Positions 52,951-61,963 of a stretch of 64,000 nucleotides of DNA are shown in pieces (positions within the stretch are counted from its first letter, which is position 1; every line of letters begins with the position of its first letter). The position numbers and the translations under genes are program-made. A model generated the notes under the pieces. It searched no databases. It was not told where the DNA came from and saw only the letters and a list, made by a program, of their open reading frames with translations. Source of the stretch: Blastocatellia bacterium (lineage in GTDB: Bacteria > Acidobacteriota > Blastocatellia > HR10 > J050); contig JANWZE010000152.1 in the NCBI GenBank assembly GCA_025054955.1, positions 1 through 64,000 of the forward strand, given 5' to 3'.

Positions 52951-53457
52951 TTATTGGATAGACCTGGCATCAGCCGGCAGTGATAGCTCGCCATTGGCCT
53001 GCGTGATGGGCGACATCGCCTCATAAATCGTGCCGCTGGTGTCAGCGCCGAAGTAACGATCACCCGATGTCCCTGGTGTTGTCGGATGCAGCTCGATGGC
53101 ATACTTGGTGCCTAAACCGTTTTGCGCGTCACCGCTATGCGACGCGCTGCCTTCATAGCCGCTCTTAGAAACCGGCGTCCCATTGGCGCCGAGCTGCTCA
53201 GCCAGTCCTTGACTAATGGCGCCGGCCTGCACCAAGTCGGCTGGTCCGCCATAGTACCCTCGATTGGAAGCGGAAAACATCAACTGCCCTTGAATGTAGT
53301 TTTTGATCGCTTGGATGGCAGCAGCCTCGTTGGCAGCCTTTTGCGCGCCGCCCAACCGAGGCAAAATTACCGCGGCCAGAATGCCGATGATCAATATCAC
53401 AATCAATAGCTCAATCAAAGAAAAACCTGCTTGGTTTCTTCCCAAACGTTTGGTCAT
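52951..53457 (-). CDS. Type II/IV pseudopilin (prepilin) protein
   Basis: 168-aa prepilin. The ATG at 53457 has AGGAG about five bases upstream and gives a short basic leader (MTKRLGRNQAG) before the prepilin peptidase site G/FSLIELLIVILIIGILAAVILP. Glu at +5 is present. The remaining part is a Gly/Ser-rich soluble domain with no disulfide pair, like GspG/PilA-type subunits. No assembly ATPase or platform gene is adjacent. Cleaved subunits would assemble at the inner membrane. Confidence 0.88.
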   Translation of the reverse strand: MTKRLGRNQAGFSLIELLIVILIIGILAAVILPRLGGAQKAANEAAAIQAIKNYIQGQLMFSASNRGYYGGPADLVQAGAISQGLAEQLGANGTPVSKSGYEGSASHSGDAQNGLGTKYAIELHPTTPGTSGDRYFGADTSGTIYEAMSPITQANGELSLPADARSIQ

Positions 53458-53596
53458 ACCGTCTCCTTCATCAAACGATCGCTCAAGTCTGTCCACCTGA
53501 ACGTCACCGCTCTGTGCCTGTCAGGCCCACGCCGGGACGCTGAGAAAGTTCCTGATTGCGGCATCCTGCATGGTCAATCGTTGATCGGCCTCAGCT

Positions 53597-54820
53597 TTAT
53601 TTCTTCTTCTTCGGCTGTGTTTTCATGGCTTCCTTCAGCGCGAAGATGACTTGATTGGCTTCTTCAACTTCCTGCGCTCGCTTCGGGTTGCTGGCAGCTT
53701 CCTTGGCCGCTTTGTCGGTAAACTTGCTCAGCACGTCAACGACTTCTTGATATTTCGATTCATCGCCGGTCTGTACAAGCGCCATGCCAAGGCCACGCAA
53801 GGCATCCAGATTATTGGGATCAGCCGCCAGCGTTTTACGATAGTTTTCAGCCGCTTCATTGGGCATGGTAGCGTTCAGGTAGATGTCGCCGATGGCATTT
53901 TGCGCTTTCAGCTTCTCTTCCGGCGTGGTGTACATCTGGATCAATTGCTCGTAAGCGGCGACGGCCTCGGGGACCCGCTTGTTGTCAAGCCGCGCGATGA
54001 CGCCGAGCGACTGCGCATGCAGTTGTAGCAGTTTGGGTTTTTCGACGGCTTTATCGGCGGGAACCATGTCGGCTCCTTTTTTCGCCGTTTCGGCAGCCAG
54101 CGCGAACGACTCTACCGCCAATTGGCGATTGCCGCTGTTGTTGCGCTCAACGCCCAGATTGAAATAGGCCTCGGCCATTTTGCCAACGACGACATAGAGC
54201 TGAGGGTGATCGGGGCTGGCTTCCAATGCCAGTTTGTATTCAGCTATAGCTGGCTCGTACTGATTGGTGCTGGCCAACTGCTTGCCAGCCTCAAAGTGCT
54301 TAATCATGACCTGGTCAGCCGCGGCCTTCTTCCTGGACTCCTCGTATTTCTTCTGCGCCTCTTCCATCTGCTTTTGCTGCTCGGCCTGCTGAGCGGGCGT
54401 CAGGGGTTGCTGCGTGCCAGCTTGCGCTTGAATGCGTTCAATGTCGGCCAGTGAGAGCCGGCGACCGTCGCCAGGGAATAGCTCAAACGTTCGTTCTATC
54501 GGCTGACCCGGCGGGATCTGAACATTGTACTCATAATACGGAGCCAATCCCTCGCCAGAGACGGCGATCGCATAGCGTCCATAGGGCAACCCAATGTGAG
54601 CAAATCGTCCATTCTTATCGGTCTCCGCTTTGTAACTGCCTTTGATACCGAGGCGATACAGATCAACCACGGCTTTGGCAACAGGAGTTTTGGTTCCATC
54701 GGCGTTGCGTCGCAACACCTGACCTTCGATGCCACCTGTTTGCGCCGACGCGGGCAACGAGAAGACCGCCAACAATCCCAGCGCAAAGATGCCGGTCATA
54801 ATCAGATTGATTTTCTTCAT
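53597..54820 (-). CDS. Exported carboxypeptidase-regulatory-like/TPR protein
   Basis: 407-aa periplasmic protein. The start at 54820 has GGAGG seven bases upstream and a standard signal peptide (IMTGIFALGLLAVFSLPASAQ). Next is a carboxypeptidase-regulatory-like domain (~30-110: GGIEGQVLRRNADGT, YKAETDKNGRFAHIGLPYGRYAIAV), a Gln/Glu/Lys-rich coiled segment (~130-180) and four or more TPR motifs (ASTNQYEPAIAEYKLALEASPDHPQLYVVVGKMAEAYFNLGVE; LAADPNNLDALRGLGMALVQTGD, each quoted in part). It ends in PKKKK. A scaffold role is inferred. It is downstream of queC on the same strand by 61 bp. Confidence 0.85.
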   Translation of the reverse strand: MKKINLIMTGIFALGLLAVFSLPASAQTGGIEGQVLRRNADGTKTPVAKAVVDLYRLGIKGSYKAETDKNGRFAHIGLPYGRYAIAVSGEGLAPYYEYNVQIPPGQPIERTFELFPGDGRRLSLADIERIQAQAGTQQPLTPAQQAEQQKQMEEAQKKYEESRKKAAADQVMIKHFEAGKQLASTNQYEPAIAEYKLALEASPDHPQLYVVVGKMAEAYFNLGVERNNSGNRQLAVESFALAAETAKKGADMVPADKAVEKPKLLQLHAQSLGVIARLDNKRVPEAVAAYEQLIQMYTTPEEKLKAQNAIGDIYLNATMPNEAAENYRKTLAADPNNLDALRGLGMALVQTGDESKYQEVVDVLSKFTDKAAKEAASNPKRAQEVEEANQVIFALKEAMKTQPKKKK

Positions 54821-54881
54821 ATCTGTCCCTCCGTTACGGGTGACGAAGCACTGGTTGACAGTGCTCATCTCATCTTCAATT

Positions 54882-55637
54882 TCACACCTCATGCTGAAGA
54901 GCAAATCTCTGACTGCCCATCTCCACCTGCCAGTTTGCATGCTCGCTGTATGAGATCGGGTCGGGCACGCCGGCCTGGCGAAAGGCGCGAATTCGCAAGA
55001 GGCAACTTTCGCATCGGCCGCAGGCGCGATCTTCTGCTTGGTAACACGACCACGTCAAATGAAGCGGCGCGCCCAGCGCCACTCCTTTGCGAACAATCTC
55101 GCTTTTGTGCAGATGAATCAGGGGCGTCTCAACTTCAATGTGCGTTCCCGGTTTCGTGCCAACCGCCACGAGCTGGTTGAACACAGCGTAATATTCCGGT
55201 CGGCAATCAGGATATCCGGAACTATCCTGCGCGACCGCGCCAATGAAAATGCGTGTGGCTCCAAGCACCTCGGCCCATGACACGGCAATGGCCAACAGGT
55301 GCGTATTGCGAAATGGAACATAGGTCAGCGGGATTTGACCGGTGGCCGACAACTCCGTGGTGAACCCATCCAATCCATGCTGGGAGGTCGGCACCGGAAT
55401 GCGATCGTCGGTCAAAGCCGAGCCACCAATCTGACGGAGATAACCAAGATCAGCCACCAGTCGGCGTTGCACGCGGTAAAAATCGGCGATCTGGTCGAAC
55501 GCCTGGCGTTCGCGCCGTGCCGTTCGCTGACCATAGCTGACATGCAACAGGGCCAATGGGTGTCGTTCGGCTGCTATCGCCGTCGTCACGCAACTGTCCA
55601 GGCCGCCGCTCAGTAAGATGATGGCTAGTTCGCTCAT
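54882..55637 (-). CDS. queC: 7-cyano-7-deazaguanine synthase QueC
   Basis: Makes preQ0 from 7-carboxy-7-deazaguanine with ammonia and ATP, in queuosine synthesis. 251 aa. Motifs: the PP-loop IILLSGGLDSCVTTAIA, LHVSYGQRTARRE, VPFRNTHLLAIAVSWAE, GYPDCRPEYY and the zinc-binding Cys set SCYQAEDRACGRCESC near residues 195-210. No other que gene and no preQ1 riboswitch-like sequence is visible upstream. Confidence 0.94.
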   Translation of the reverse strand: MSELAIILLSGGLDSCVTTAIAAERHPLALLHVSYGQRTARRERQAFDQIADFYRVQRRLVADLGYLRQIGGSALTDDRIPVPTSQHGLDGFTTELSATGQIPLTYVPFRNTHLLAIAVSWAEVLGATRIFIGAVAQDSSGYPDCRPEYYAVFNQLVAVGTKPGTHIEVETPLIHLHKSEIVRKGVALGAPLHLTWSCYQAEDRACGRCESCLLRIRAFRQAGVPDPISYSEHANWQVEMGSQRFALQHEV

Positions 55638-55838
55638 GGAAGGTCACCCTTTTGTCGTTACTTCATGCAAATTGGTTGCCTCGGTTCATGCCGCGCTCGC
55701 CCGCCTCAACCAACTATCTCGCGTTCAGCGCATGGCCAGTTTCAGGTTTTGATGAGAGCGACTCATCTTTGTGACAACCATTGACCAAGTTGCATTCTAC
55801 AAGTTTGAGACGTTATTCTACTCTGCCGACAAAAGGCG

Positions 55839-56546
55839 ATGCAAGTAAACACGACCAGCAAAGGCGCTCAGGTTCGGCAGATGTTCGCTGCCATTGCTCA
55901 CCGTTATGACCTGTTGAATCATCTGCTCTCACTGAACACTGACCGACGCTGGCGGCGCGTGACAGCTCAAAAGCTTGCCTCGGTATTGCAGCGGCCCGGA
56001 GCCGTTGCGCTAGACCTATGCTGCGGGACAGCCGACCTGTCGTTGGCGCTCAGTCGGCACGCGCAGGTCGTTGGCCTAGACTTCTGTCATCCGATGCTCG
56101 TGCGTGGGCAGGAAAAAATTGCCTCCCGCCGCGCGCGCGTGGTCTTGGCCGAAGGCGATGCCTTGAGCTTGCCCTTTCCCGACGGCCAATTCGATGCTGT
56201 GACAATTGCCTTTGGATTGCGAAATCTGGACGACGTCACTCAGGGACTGAACGAGATGTATCGTATGCTCAGACCTGGAGGGGCGGCAGCAATCTTGGAA
56301 TTTTCTCGACCTGTTGTGCCGGTGTTTCGGCAGCTCTTTGCGATCTACTTCAGGCACGTCGTGCCGCGCCTCGGTGCAATCGTCTCAGGCGTCAACGGCG
56401 CCTATCAATATCTGCATGACTCGGTTCAATCCTTCCCCGATCAAGAACAGCTTGCCGCCAAGATGCGACAGCTTGGATTTGTGAATGTGGTCTATCACAA
56501 CCTCACCGGCGGCATTGCGGCTCTTCATATTGGAGAGAAACCTTGA
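55839..56546 (+). CDS. menG: Demethylmenaquinone methyltransferase MenG/UbiE
   Basis: C-methylation of the quinone ring, the last step of menaquinone synthesis. 235 aa class I methyltransferase with the family start VRQMFAAIAHRYDLLNHLLSLNTDRRWRR, the SAM-binding LDLCCGTADLSLAL, PFPDGQFDAVTIAFGLRNL and YRMLRPGGAAAILEFSRP. The C-terminal YQYLHDSVQSFPDQEQLAAKM is also typical. It indicates a respiratory chain based on menaquinone, which would be a natural partner for the pentaheme cytochrome. It is monocistronic. Confidence 0.94.
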   Translation: MQVNTTSKGAQVRQMFAAIAHRYDLLNHLLSLNTDRRWRRVTAQKLASVLQRPGAVALDLCCGTADLSLALSRHAQVVGLDFCHPMLVRGQEKIASRRARVVLAEGDALSLPFPDGQFDAVTIAFGLRNLDDVTQGLNEMYRMLRPGGAAAILEFSRPVVPVFRQLFAIYFRHVVPRLGAIVSGVNGAYQYLHDSVQSFPDQEQLAAKMRQLGFVNVVYHNLTGGIAALHIGEKP

Positions 56547-56777
56547 TCCTAACCCTTCTAGGCCAATGCCATCATGCTAGGTGAGGCAGGCCGCCACCTC
56601 AGGCACCCGCGTGTCGGCAATCCAGTGATCAACCCCGCCTCCCTCATGGTGGCGCTGCTGGCCCAGGCGTTCATTCATCAGCCCGCCAGACCATGATTAC
56701 ACCCACCCAACACTGACCTATCCTTATGTTGCCAGCCTCTGACCGCTATGCTACCATTGCCGCCTTTTAGAGAGGAC

Positions 56778-58043
56778 ATGAGACAACGCATACAGAAGAC
56801 CGTCTTGCCAAACGGTCTAACAATACTGACCGAAGAGATGGATCATCTGCGGTCGGCTAGTATTGGCATCTGGGTTCGCTGCGGGTCACGTCATGAGCCG
56901 ATCACCCAAAGCGGCATTTCACACTTCATCGAACACATGTTATTCAAGGGGACCGAGCACCGCTCGATTCATGACATCGCTTATGAGACTGACCTGCTGG
57001 GCGGCAACCTGGACGCATTCACCAGCTATGAATGTGCCGGTTATTCAACTAAAGTCCTCGATGAACACGTGGGACGCGCATTTGATCTGCTGGCCGATTT
57101 GGTTTCGGCCCCGCTGTTTGATCCGACGGAAATCGCCAAAGAACGACAAGTCATCCTCGAAGAAATCAAGATGATTGAAGATGCGCCTGACGAGTTGACG
57201 ACGGAACTCTTCCTGAAAAACTTTTGGCCGGATCACCGGCTGGGCACGCCGATTTCCGGCACCGAAGAGAGTCTCAACCGGATCACCCGCGACGACCTGG
57301 TGAGCTACTGGCAGCAAGTCTACTCGCCGAGCAATCTCATTGTTTCAGCCGCCGGGCATCTCTGTCACGAGGAGATCGTGGCGATGGCCGACGCCGCCTT
57401 CGGGCAGCGAGTCAGTAACGGCGCCCGCCCGCCCGATAATCAACCACGCGCTCATGTCTGTGTCGTGGTTCATCGGAAAAACCATCTGGAACAAGTCCAC
57501 ATGCTGCTGGGAGCCGAGTGTCCATCGCTACGGTCGGACGACCATTTTCCGCTGCTCATGCTCAACACGATTCTCGGCGGGGGCGTCAGTTCGCGATTGT
57601 TTCTGAAAATTCGTGAAGAACACGGCCTGGCCTATGCCATTGATGCGGCGCCGTTGCTGTTTTCCGACGCTGGCATCTTTGCCATTCACGCGGCCACATC
57701 GCCGGAAAAAGTCGAGACACTCTTGGAACTGACCATCCAAGAGCTGCGCCGACTAAAAATCGAACCTCCGCCGCCAGAGGAATTCGATCGCGCCAAGCAA
57801 CTGGTCAAGGCATCACTTGTGCTCAGCTTGGATTCGTGCTCAGCGCGCATGGCACAAATGGCTCGACATGAAATTTTCTTTGGCCGTCAATTGACTGCCG
57901 AAGAGATTTTGCAGCAAGTTGAAGCGGTCACCGTTGAAGACATCAATCGCCTGGCCAACGAGGTGTTCAAGCCGGAGGCGCTGGCCCTAGTAGTTGTCGG
58001 CTGTGTCAACTCATTGCAGTTTGAGCCAGCCCGGTTAGCCTAG
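56778..58043 (+). CDS. M16-family zinc peptidase
   Basis: Peptidase of the processing-peptidase/PqqL class, 421 aa from 56778 (an ATG at 56748 would add ten residues; the conserved TVLPNGLTILTEEM starts just after 56778). The inverted zinc motif HFIEHMLFKGTEH (HxxEH) is near residue 52, with the second Glu in TSYECAGYSTKV further on. The C-terminal half is the usual inactive partner domain (GGGVSSRLFLKIREEHGLAYAIDA). There is no clear signal peptide, so it is probably cytoplasmic. The substrate is unknown. Confidence 0.9.
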   Translation: MRQRIQKTVLPNGLTILTEEMDHLRSASIGIWVRCGSRHEPITQSGISHFIEHMLFKGTEHRSIHDIAYETDLLGGNLDAFTSYECAGYSTKVLDEHVGRAFDLLADLVSAPLFDPTEIAKERQVILEEIKMIEDAPDELTTELFLKNFWPDHRLGTPISGTEESLNRITRDDLVSYWQQVYSPSNLIVSAAGHLCHEEIVAMADAAFGQRVSNGARPPDNQPRAHVCVVVHRKNHLEQVHMLLGAECPSLRSDDHFPLLMLNTILGGGVSSRLFLKIREEHGLAYAIDAAPLLFSDAGIFAIHAATSPEKVETLLELTIQELRRLKIEPPPPEEFDRAKQLVKASLVLSLDSCSARMAQMARHEIFFGRQLTAEEILQQVEAVTVEDINRLANEVFKPEALALVVVGCVNSLQFEPARLA

Positions 58044-58119
58044 TCAATGACCAGGCGTGCATTGAGTCCAGGGAGATATAGCAGCTCGTTCATTATTGGA
58101 CAGGCATCATCGTTTGAGT

Positions 58120-58914
58120 ATGCGGATTAACGTTCTGGGTAGTTCCAGCGCAGGCAATGCGACACTGATCGAGAGCGGCTCGACCCGTGTGCTGGTGGAT
58201 GCCGGTTTCTCAGGGCGTGAGATCAAGCGCCGGCTTGAGGCCATTGGCCAAGATATTGCCACCATCTCAGCAATCGTCATCACGCATGAGCATGCCGATC
58301 ATATTCGTGGCGCGCCGGTTCTGTCGCGCTCACTGGAGATTCCGGTGTTTGTCGGGCAACGGGCGCTGGCCTCATGGCGCCAAGGCAAGAACGACGAGTT
58401 GATTCAAACCTGCCGGTTCATCGCCGCGCAGGAGCCGTTCCAGATCGGTTCGCTGACGTTCTATCCATTTGAAGTGCCGCACGACGCGGCGGAGACGCTG
58501 GCGTTCACCATCGAGTCGGCGGGCGTCAAACTCGGTTTTCTGACCGATCTGGGCTACATCCCGCAAATGGTCGCGCACCATCTGAAAGGGTGTGACGCTC
58601 TTATCCTGGAGGCCAACCATGACCTGGAGATGTTGCGCGTTGGACCCTATCCCTGGGCGCTCAAACAGCGTGTCATGAGCCGGCACGGGCATCTGTCCAA
58701 CGATGAGACGGCACGCTTTCTGCGCGAACAGTTCGACGGACAGGCAGAATATGTCGTGCTGGCTCATCTGAGCCAGAAGAATAATCATCCAGACCTTGCG
58801 CGCCTGGCGGCTGTCGAAGCTCTCGCTTCACGCAATCCGCTGTGGGCGCGCGAAGCCGAGCGACGCGTGCGCCTCTCCTACCATGATCGTCCGAGCGAAT
58901 GGATTGAATTATGA
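58120..58914 (+). CDS. MBL-fold metallohydrolase (YycJ/WalJ-like)
   Basis: 264-aa metallo-beta-lactamase-fold hydrolase. Starts MRINVLGSSSAGNATLIESG, then the metal motif THEHADHIRG (HxHxDH), VPHDAAETLAFTIE (His), GFLTDLGYIP (Asp) and EANHDLEML, with HGHLSNDE and VLAHLSQKNNHP near the end. This pattern matches the YycJ/WalJ group, linked to cell-wall or DNA metabolism in other bacteria. Eight codons upstream are open but not conserved. Its stop overlaps the purB start by four bases, so it leads the purine operon. Confidence 0.88.
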   Translation: MRINVLGSSSAGNATLIESGSTRVLVDAGFSGREIKRRLEAIGQDIATISAIVITHEHADHIRGAPVLSRSLEIPVFVGQRALASWRQGKNDELIQTCRFIAAQEPFQIGSLTFYPFEVPHDAAETLAFTIESAGVKLGFLTDLGYIPQMVAHHLKGCDALILEANHDLEMLRVGPYPWALKQRVMSRHGHLSNDETARFLREQFDGQAEYVVLAHLSQKNNHPDLARLAAVEALASRNPLWAREAERRVRLSYHDRPSEWIEL

Positions 58915-60215
58915 TTCCGCGATATACGCTGCCCCAGATGGGGCGCATCTGGACAGAAGAGAACAAATTTCGCACATGGCTGGACGTGGAAATCGCCGTC
59001 TGCGAAGCGCAGGCGGAAATGGGCATGATCCCTGCCGAAGCCGTGCACGTGATCAAACAAAAAGCCGCCTTCGATGTCACCCGGATTCACCAGATCGAAC
59101 AAACAGTGCGCCACGATGTGATAGCCTTCTTGACGAACGTGGCCGAATACGTCGGCCCAGAAGCTCGATTCATTCATTACGGATTGACGTCATCTGATGT
59201 GATTGACACAGCCAACGCGCTCTTATTGAAACAAGCCGGCGCATTGATCATCGCCGATTTGGAACAGCTCGCTCAAACGCTTCAGCGGCGCGCTATTGAG
59301 TTCAAGCATACGCCGATGGTGGGCCGCACGCATGGGATGCACGCTGAGCCGACAACATTTGGATTGAAACTGGCCCTCTGGTATGCTGACACACAACGCA
59401 ACCATCAACGCATGCAACGCGCGTTGGAAACGATCAGCGTCGGCAAAATTTCCGGCGCTGTCGGCACGTTCGCGCATCTGGATCCGGAAGTTGAAGAGCG
59501 CGTCTGCGCCCGCTTAGGACTAAAGCCAGCGCCAATCTCCACGCAAATTATCCAACGTGACCGACACGCCGAATTTCTTGCTACACTGGCAATCATCGCC
59601 GCCTGCGTGGAGAAAATCGCTCTGGAAATTCGGCACCTTCAGCGAACAGAAGTCGGTGAAGTCCACGAGCATTTTGGCGAAGGCCAAAAAGGATCATCGG
59701 CAATGCCGCACAAACGAAATCCAATCATCTGTGAACAACTTTGTGGTCTGGCGCGGCTAGTCCGATCTAATCTGCAAGCAAGCCTGGAAAATGTGGCGCT
59801 CTGGCATGAACGAGATATTTCTCACTCCTCCGTTGAGCGCGTCATCTTCGCCGACAGTTGCATCCTGACAGACTATCTTCTGCAGAAGGTAGCCATCTTG
59901 ATTGACAAACTGGTGGTGCATCCTGACCGGATGCGCAAGAACATGGATGCCTCGCGCGGACTCATCTTCAGCGGCGCATTGCTGCTAGCCCTGACGCAAG
60001 CGGGACTGGCTCGCGAGGAAGCTTACCGACTTGTGCAACAGTGCGCCATGCGGGCGCTGGACGAAGGCGAAGATTTCCGCCAGTTGGTTCTGGCTGACCC
60101 GGAGATCACGGCCATCATGCCGCCCCAGCAAATCGAGCGCGTGTTTGATTTGAATCTCCAATTGCGCAATGTGGATAAGATTTTTGCGCGAGTGTTCCAG
60201 CGGGAGAAGGCATGA
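58911..60215 (+). CDS. purB: Adenylosuccinate lyase PurB
   Basis: Cleaves SAICAR and adenylosuccinate, releasing fumarate, in purine synthesis. 434 aa, the bacterial short form. Motifs: RYTLPQMGRIWTEENKF at the N-terminus, HYGLTSSDVIDTANAL, MVGRTHGMHAEPTTFGLK (catalytic His) and the signature GSSAMPHKRNP with catalytic Ser. It overlaps both the upstream hydrolase gene and the downstream coiled-coil gene by four bases (ATGA), so translation is coupled across the operon. Confidence 0.96.
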   Translation: MIPRYTLPQMGRIWTEENKFRTWLDVEIAVCEAQAEMGMIPAEAVHVIKQKAAFDVTRIHQIEQTVRHDVIAFLTNVAEYVGPEARFIHYGLTSSDVIDTANALLLKQAGALIIADLEQLAQTLQRRAIEFKHTPMVGRTHGMHAEPTTFGLKLALWYADTQRNHQRMQRALETISVGKISGAVGTFAHLDPEVEERVCARLGLKPAPISTQIIQRDRHAEFLATLAIIAACVEKIALEIRHLQRTEVGEVHEHFGEGQKGSSAMPHKRNPIICEQLCGLARLVRSNLQASLENVALWHERDISHSSVERVIFADSCILTDYLLQKVAILIDKLVVHPDRMRKNMDASRGLIFSGALLLALTQAGLAREEAYRLVQQCAMRALDEGEDFRQLVLADPEITAIMPPQQIERVFDLNLQLRNVDKIFARVFQREKA

Positions 60216-60550
60216 CCCACAGAGGCAAAATCCAAACGTTGGAGTCTTTCACCGAAGCCTGCAGGAAGGTCGTTCTGCCTGAATTGAAAAAGGACTACGC
60301 AACACTCGATCGCATGGCTGCCATACAGAATGAGGCGCGCAATCAGATTGATGTTTCATTCAAGCAGTGCGAGAAACCGGAAGTCGGATATGCCGCGATC
60401 AAGGAGGCTTCGTTGCGAATCGAGCGACGATTGGATTCGTTCCAAAAATTTAAGTCCGAGTGGGAAAAAGAAGTGAAATTATTGAAAGGCGAGATGAATT
60501 CACTGCAACAACGCCTGACCCAGATCGAAAAACGACTGAGAGCCTTATGA
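60212..60550 (+). CDS. Unknown small coiled-coil protein in the purine operon
   Basis: 112 aa with no recognised family. It is almost all helical and highly charged. A coiled coil is likely in the second half (LRIERRLDSFQKFKSEWEKEVKLL, MNSLQQRLTQIEKRL). It overlaps purB at its start and purS at its end, each by four bases, so it is firmly part of the operon and is translated with the purine enzymes. A structural role with PurB or the PurS-PurQ-PurL complex is conceivable but unproved. Confidence 0.78.
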   Translation: MTHRGKIQTLESFTEACRKVVLPELKKDYATLDRMAAIQNEARNQIDVSFKQCEKPEVGYAAIKEASLRIERRLDSFQKFKSEWEKEVKLLKGEMNSLQQRLTQIEKRLRAL

Positions 60551-60798
60551 AAGCCAAGATTCTGGTGACGTTGAAAAAGACCGTCCTTGATCCGCAAGGG
60601 CAAACAATTTTACAGGCAGTGAGAACATTAGGATACGAGACGATCCACGAGATCCGGCAAGGGAAATACTTTGAAATCACACTGGACGATTCAGTGAATC
60701 CTGATGACGCTCGCGCCCAGATGGAGCAACTGGCCCGCGACGTTCTTTCCAATCCGGTGCTGGAAGAATATAACGTGCTGTTGGAGGAGTCCTCATGA
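60547..60798 (+). CDS. purS: FGAM synthase subunit PurS
   Basis: 83-aa bridging subunit of the PurLQS complex that makes formylglycinamidine ribonucleotide. Sequence from the ATG at 60547: [37 protein letters not shown] and a Glu-rich C-terminus ([15 protein letters not shown]). The longer open frame lies inside the preceding gene and is not used. ATGA overlaps join it to both neighbours. The large subunit purL is not in the window. Confidence 0.94.
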   Translation: MKAKILVTLKKTVLDPQGQTILQAVRTLGYETIHEIRQGKYFEITLDDSVNPDDARAQMEQLARDVLSNPVLEEYNVLLEESS

Positions 60799-61499
60799 AG
60801 TTTGGCGTGGTGGTCTTCCCTGGCTCCAACTGCGATCATGATGCCTATCACGTCATCAGCAAAGTCATCGGTCAACCGGTTGACTTCATCTGGCATCGCG
60901 ACACACATCTGAGCGGATATGACGCCGTCATCCTGCCGGGCGGCTTTTCCTATGGCGATTACTTGCGACCCGGCGCCATTGCGCGGTTCAGTCCAATCAT
61001 GAAAGCCGTGAAAGCATTTGCAGCCGAGGGCGGGCTGGTCTTAGGAATTTGTAACGGATTTCAAATTCTCTGCGAGAGCGGCCTGCTGCCGGGCGCGTTG
61101 ATGCGCAATCGTACCCTCAAGTTCATCTGCACATTTGTCCACATCCGCGTCGAGGCTACGGATACCCCATTTACGCGGATGTATCAGCCGGGACAGGTCT
61201 TGAAAATTCCTATCGCCCACGCCGACGGAAATTATTATTGCGACCCAGAGACACTGGACGAATTACGCCGCGAAAATCGCATCATCTTTCGTTATTGCGA
61301 CGTTGATGGGAATCTTTCAGACGAAGCCAATCCTAACGGATCACTCGATCACATTGCCGGCATCTGCAATCGCCAACGGAACGTGCTCGGCCTCATGCCA
61401 CATCCGGAACGAGCCTCGGAAGAGATTCTCGGCAGCAGTGATGGACGTCTGCTGTTTCACTCGATGGCTACTGTGCTAGCCGAGCTGGCACGGCTTTGA
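60795..61499 (+). CDS. purQ: FGAM synthase glutaminase subunit PurQ
   Basis: Class I glutaminase that supplies ammonia to PurL. 234 aa: [34 protein letters not shown], nucleophile Cys in [20 protein letters not shown] and the His/Glu pair in [10 protein letters not shown]. All catalytic residues are present. It ends the operon; a pair of 35-nt repeats and a YihY remnant follow. Confidence 0.95.
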   Translation: MKFGVVVFPGSNCDHDAYHVISKVIGQPVDFIWHRDTHLSGYDAVILPGGFSYGDYLRPGAIARFSPIMKAVKAFAAEGGLVLGICNGFQILCESGLLPGALMRNRTLKFICTFVHIRVEATDTPFTRMYQPGQVLKIPIAHADGNYYCDPETLDELRRENRIIFRYCDVDGNLSDEANPNGSLDHIAGICNRQRNVLGLMPHPERASEEILGSSDGRLLFHSMATVLAELARL

Positions 61500-61506
61500 T
61501 TGTGCC

Positions 61507-61613
61507 GGCGACTCAATGACCAATTGACACCATCACACGGTTGCCGATTGCACAGGCCGCTGCTGGTGACATCTGCAAGGCGACTCAATGACCAATTGAC
61601 ACCATCACACGGT
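61507..61613. repeat. 35-nt direct-repeat pair, 72-bp period
   Basis: A 35-nt sequence beginning GGCGACTCAATGACCAATTG is identical at 61507-61541 and 61579-61613. It lies between purQ and the YihY fragment. Two units only and no cas gene, so it is not treated as CRISPR. Confidence 0.85.
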
Positions 61614-61627
61614 CACCCCCCTCAATC

Positions 61628-61963
61628 ATGAAGCATGTCAACCGCTGGCGCCACGCTATTCGCTGCACCGTGATCCGTCTGATTCGTCACGTGCTGACTG
61701 GCGCATTCCTAGCGACCGGCCTGTGGATGCTCACCACACTTGGATTCAGCGCCTACGCGAACAACTTCGGCAAGCGCGACGTCCTCTACGGCAGTCGTGG
61801 AGCAGGCATTGTGTTGTTGATCGGGGGGTACATCAGTTCGCTGGTCGTATTCATCGGTGGCGAGTTCAATGCTGCATCGGAAACCAATGTGAACGATGCG
61901 GCATGGACCTTGATCGAACACGCTTGTTGCCGGTATAGTCTGGATGGGTTTGATGCACGATGA
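61628..61963 (+). pseudogene. C-terminal fragment of a YihY/BrkB-type membrane protein
   Basis: 111-aa frame. Residues ~24-85 match the last two helices of YihY/UPF0761 proteins: VLTGAFLATGLWMLTTLGFSAYA, NFGKRDVLYGSRGAGIVLLIGGYISSLVVFIGGEFNAA (shown split). The preceding ~200 residues of a normal protein are absent; the repeat pair lies in their place. The tail (WTLIEHACCRYSLDGFDAR) is not typical either. It is probably a remnant, although the open frame is intact and its stop overlaps the next gene. Confidence 0.72.

Noticed and set aside
55638-55720. preQ1 riboswitch upstream of queC
   Set aside because: No preQ1-I-type hairpin and A-rich tail are visible in the leader.
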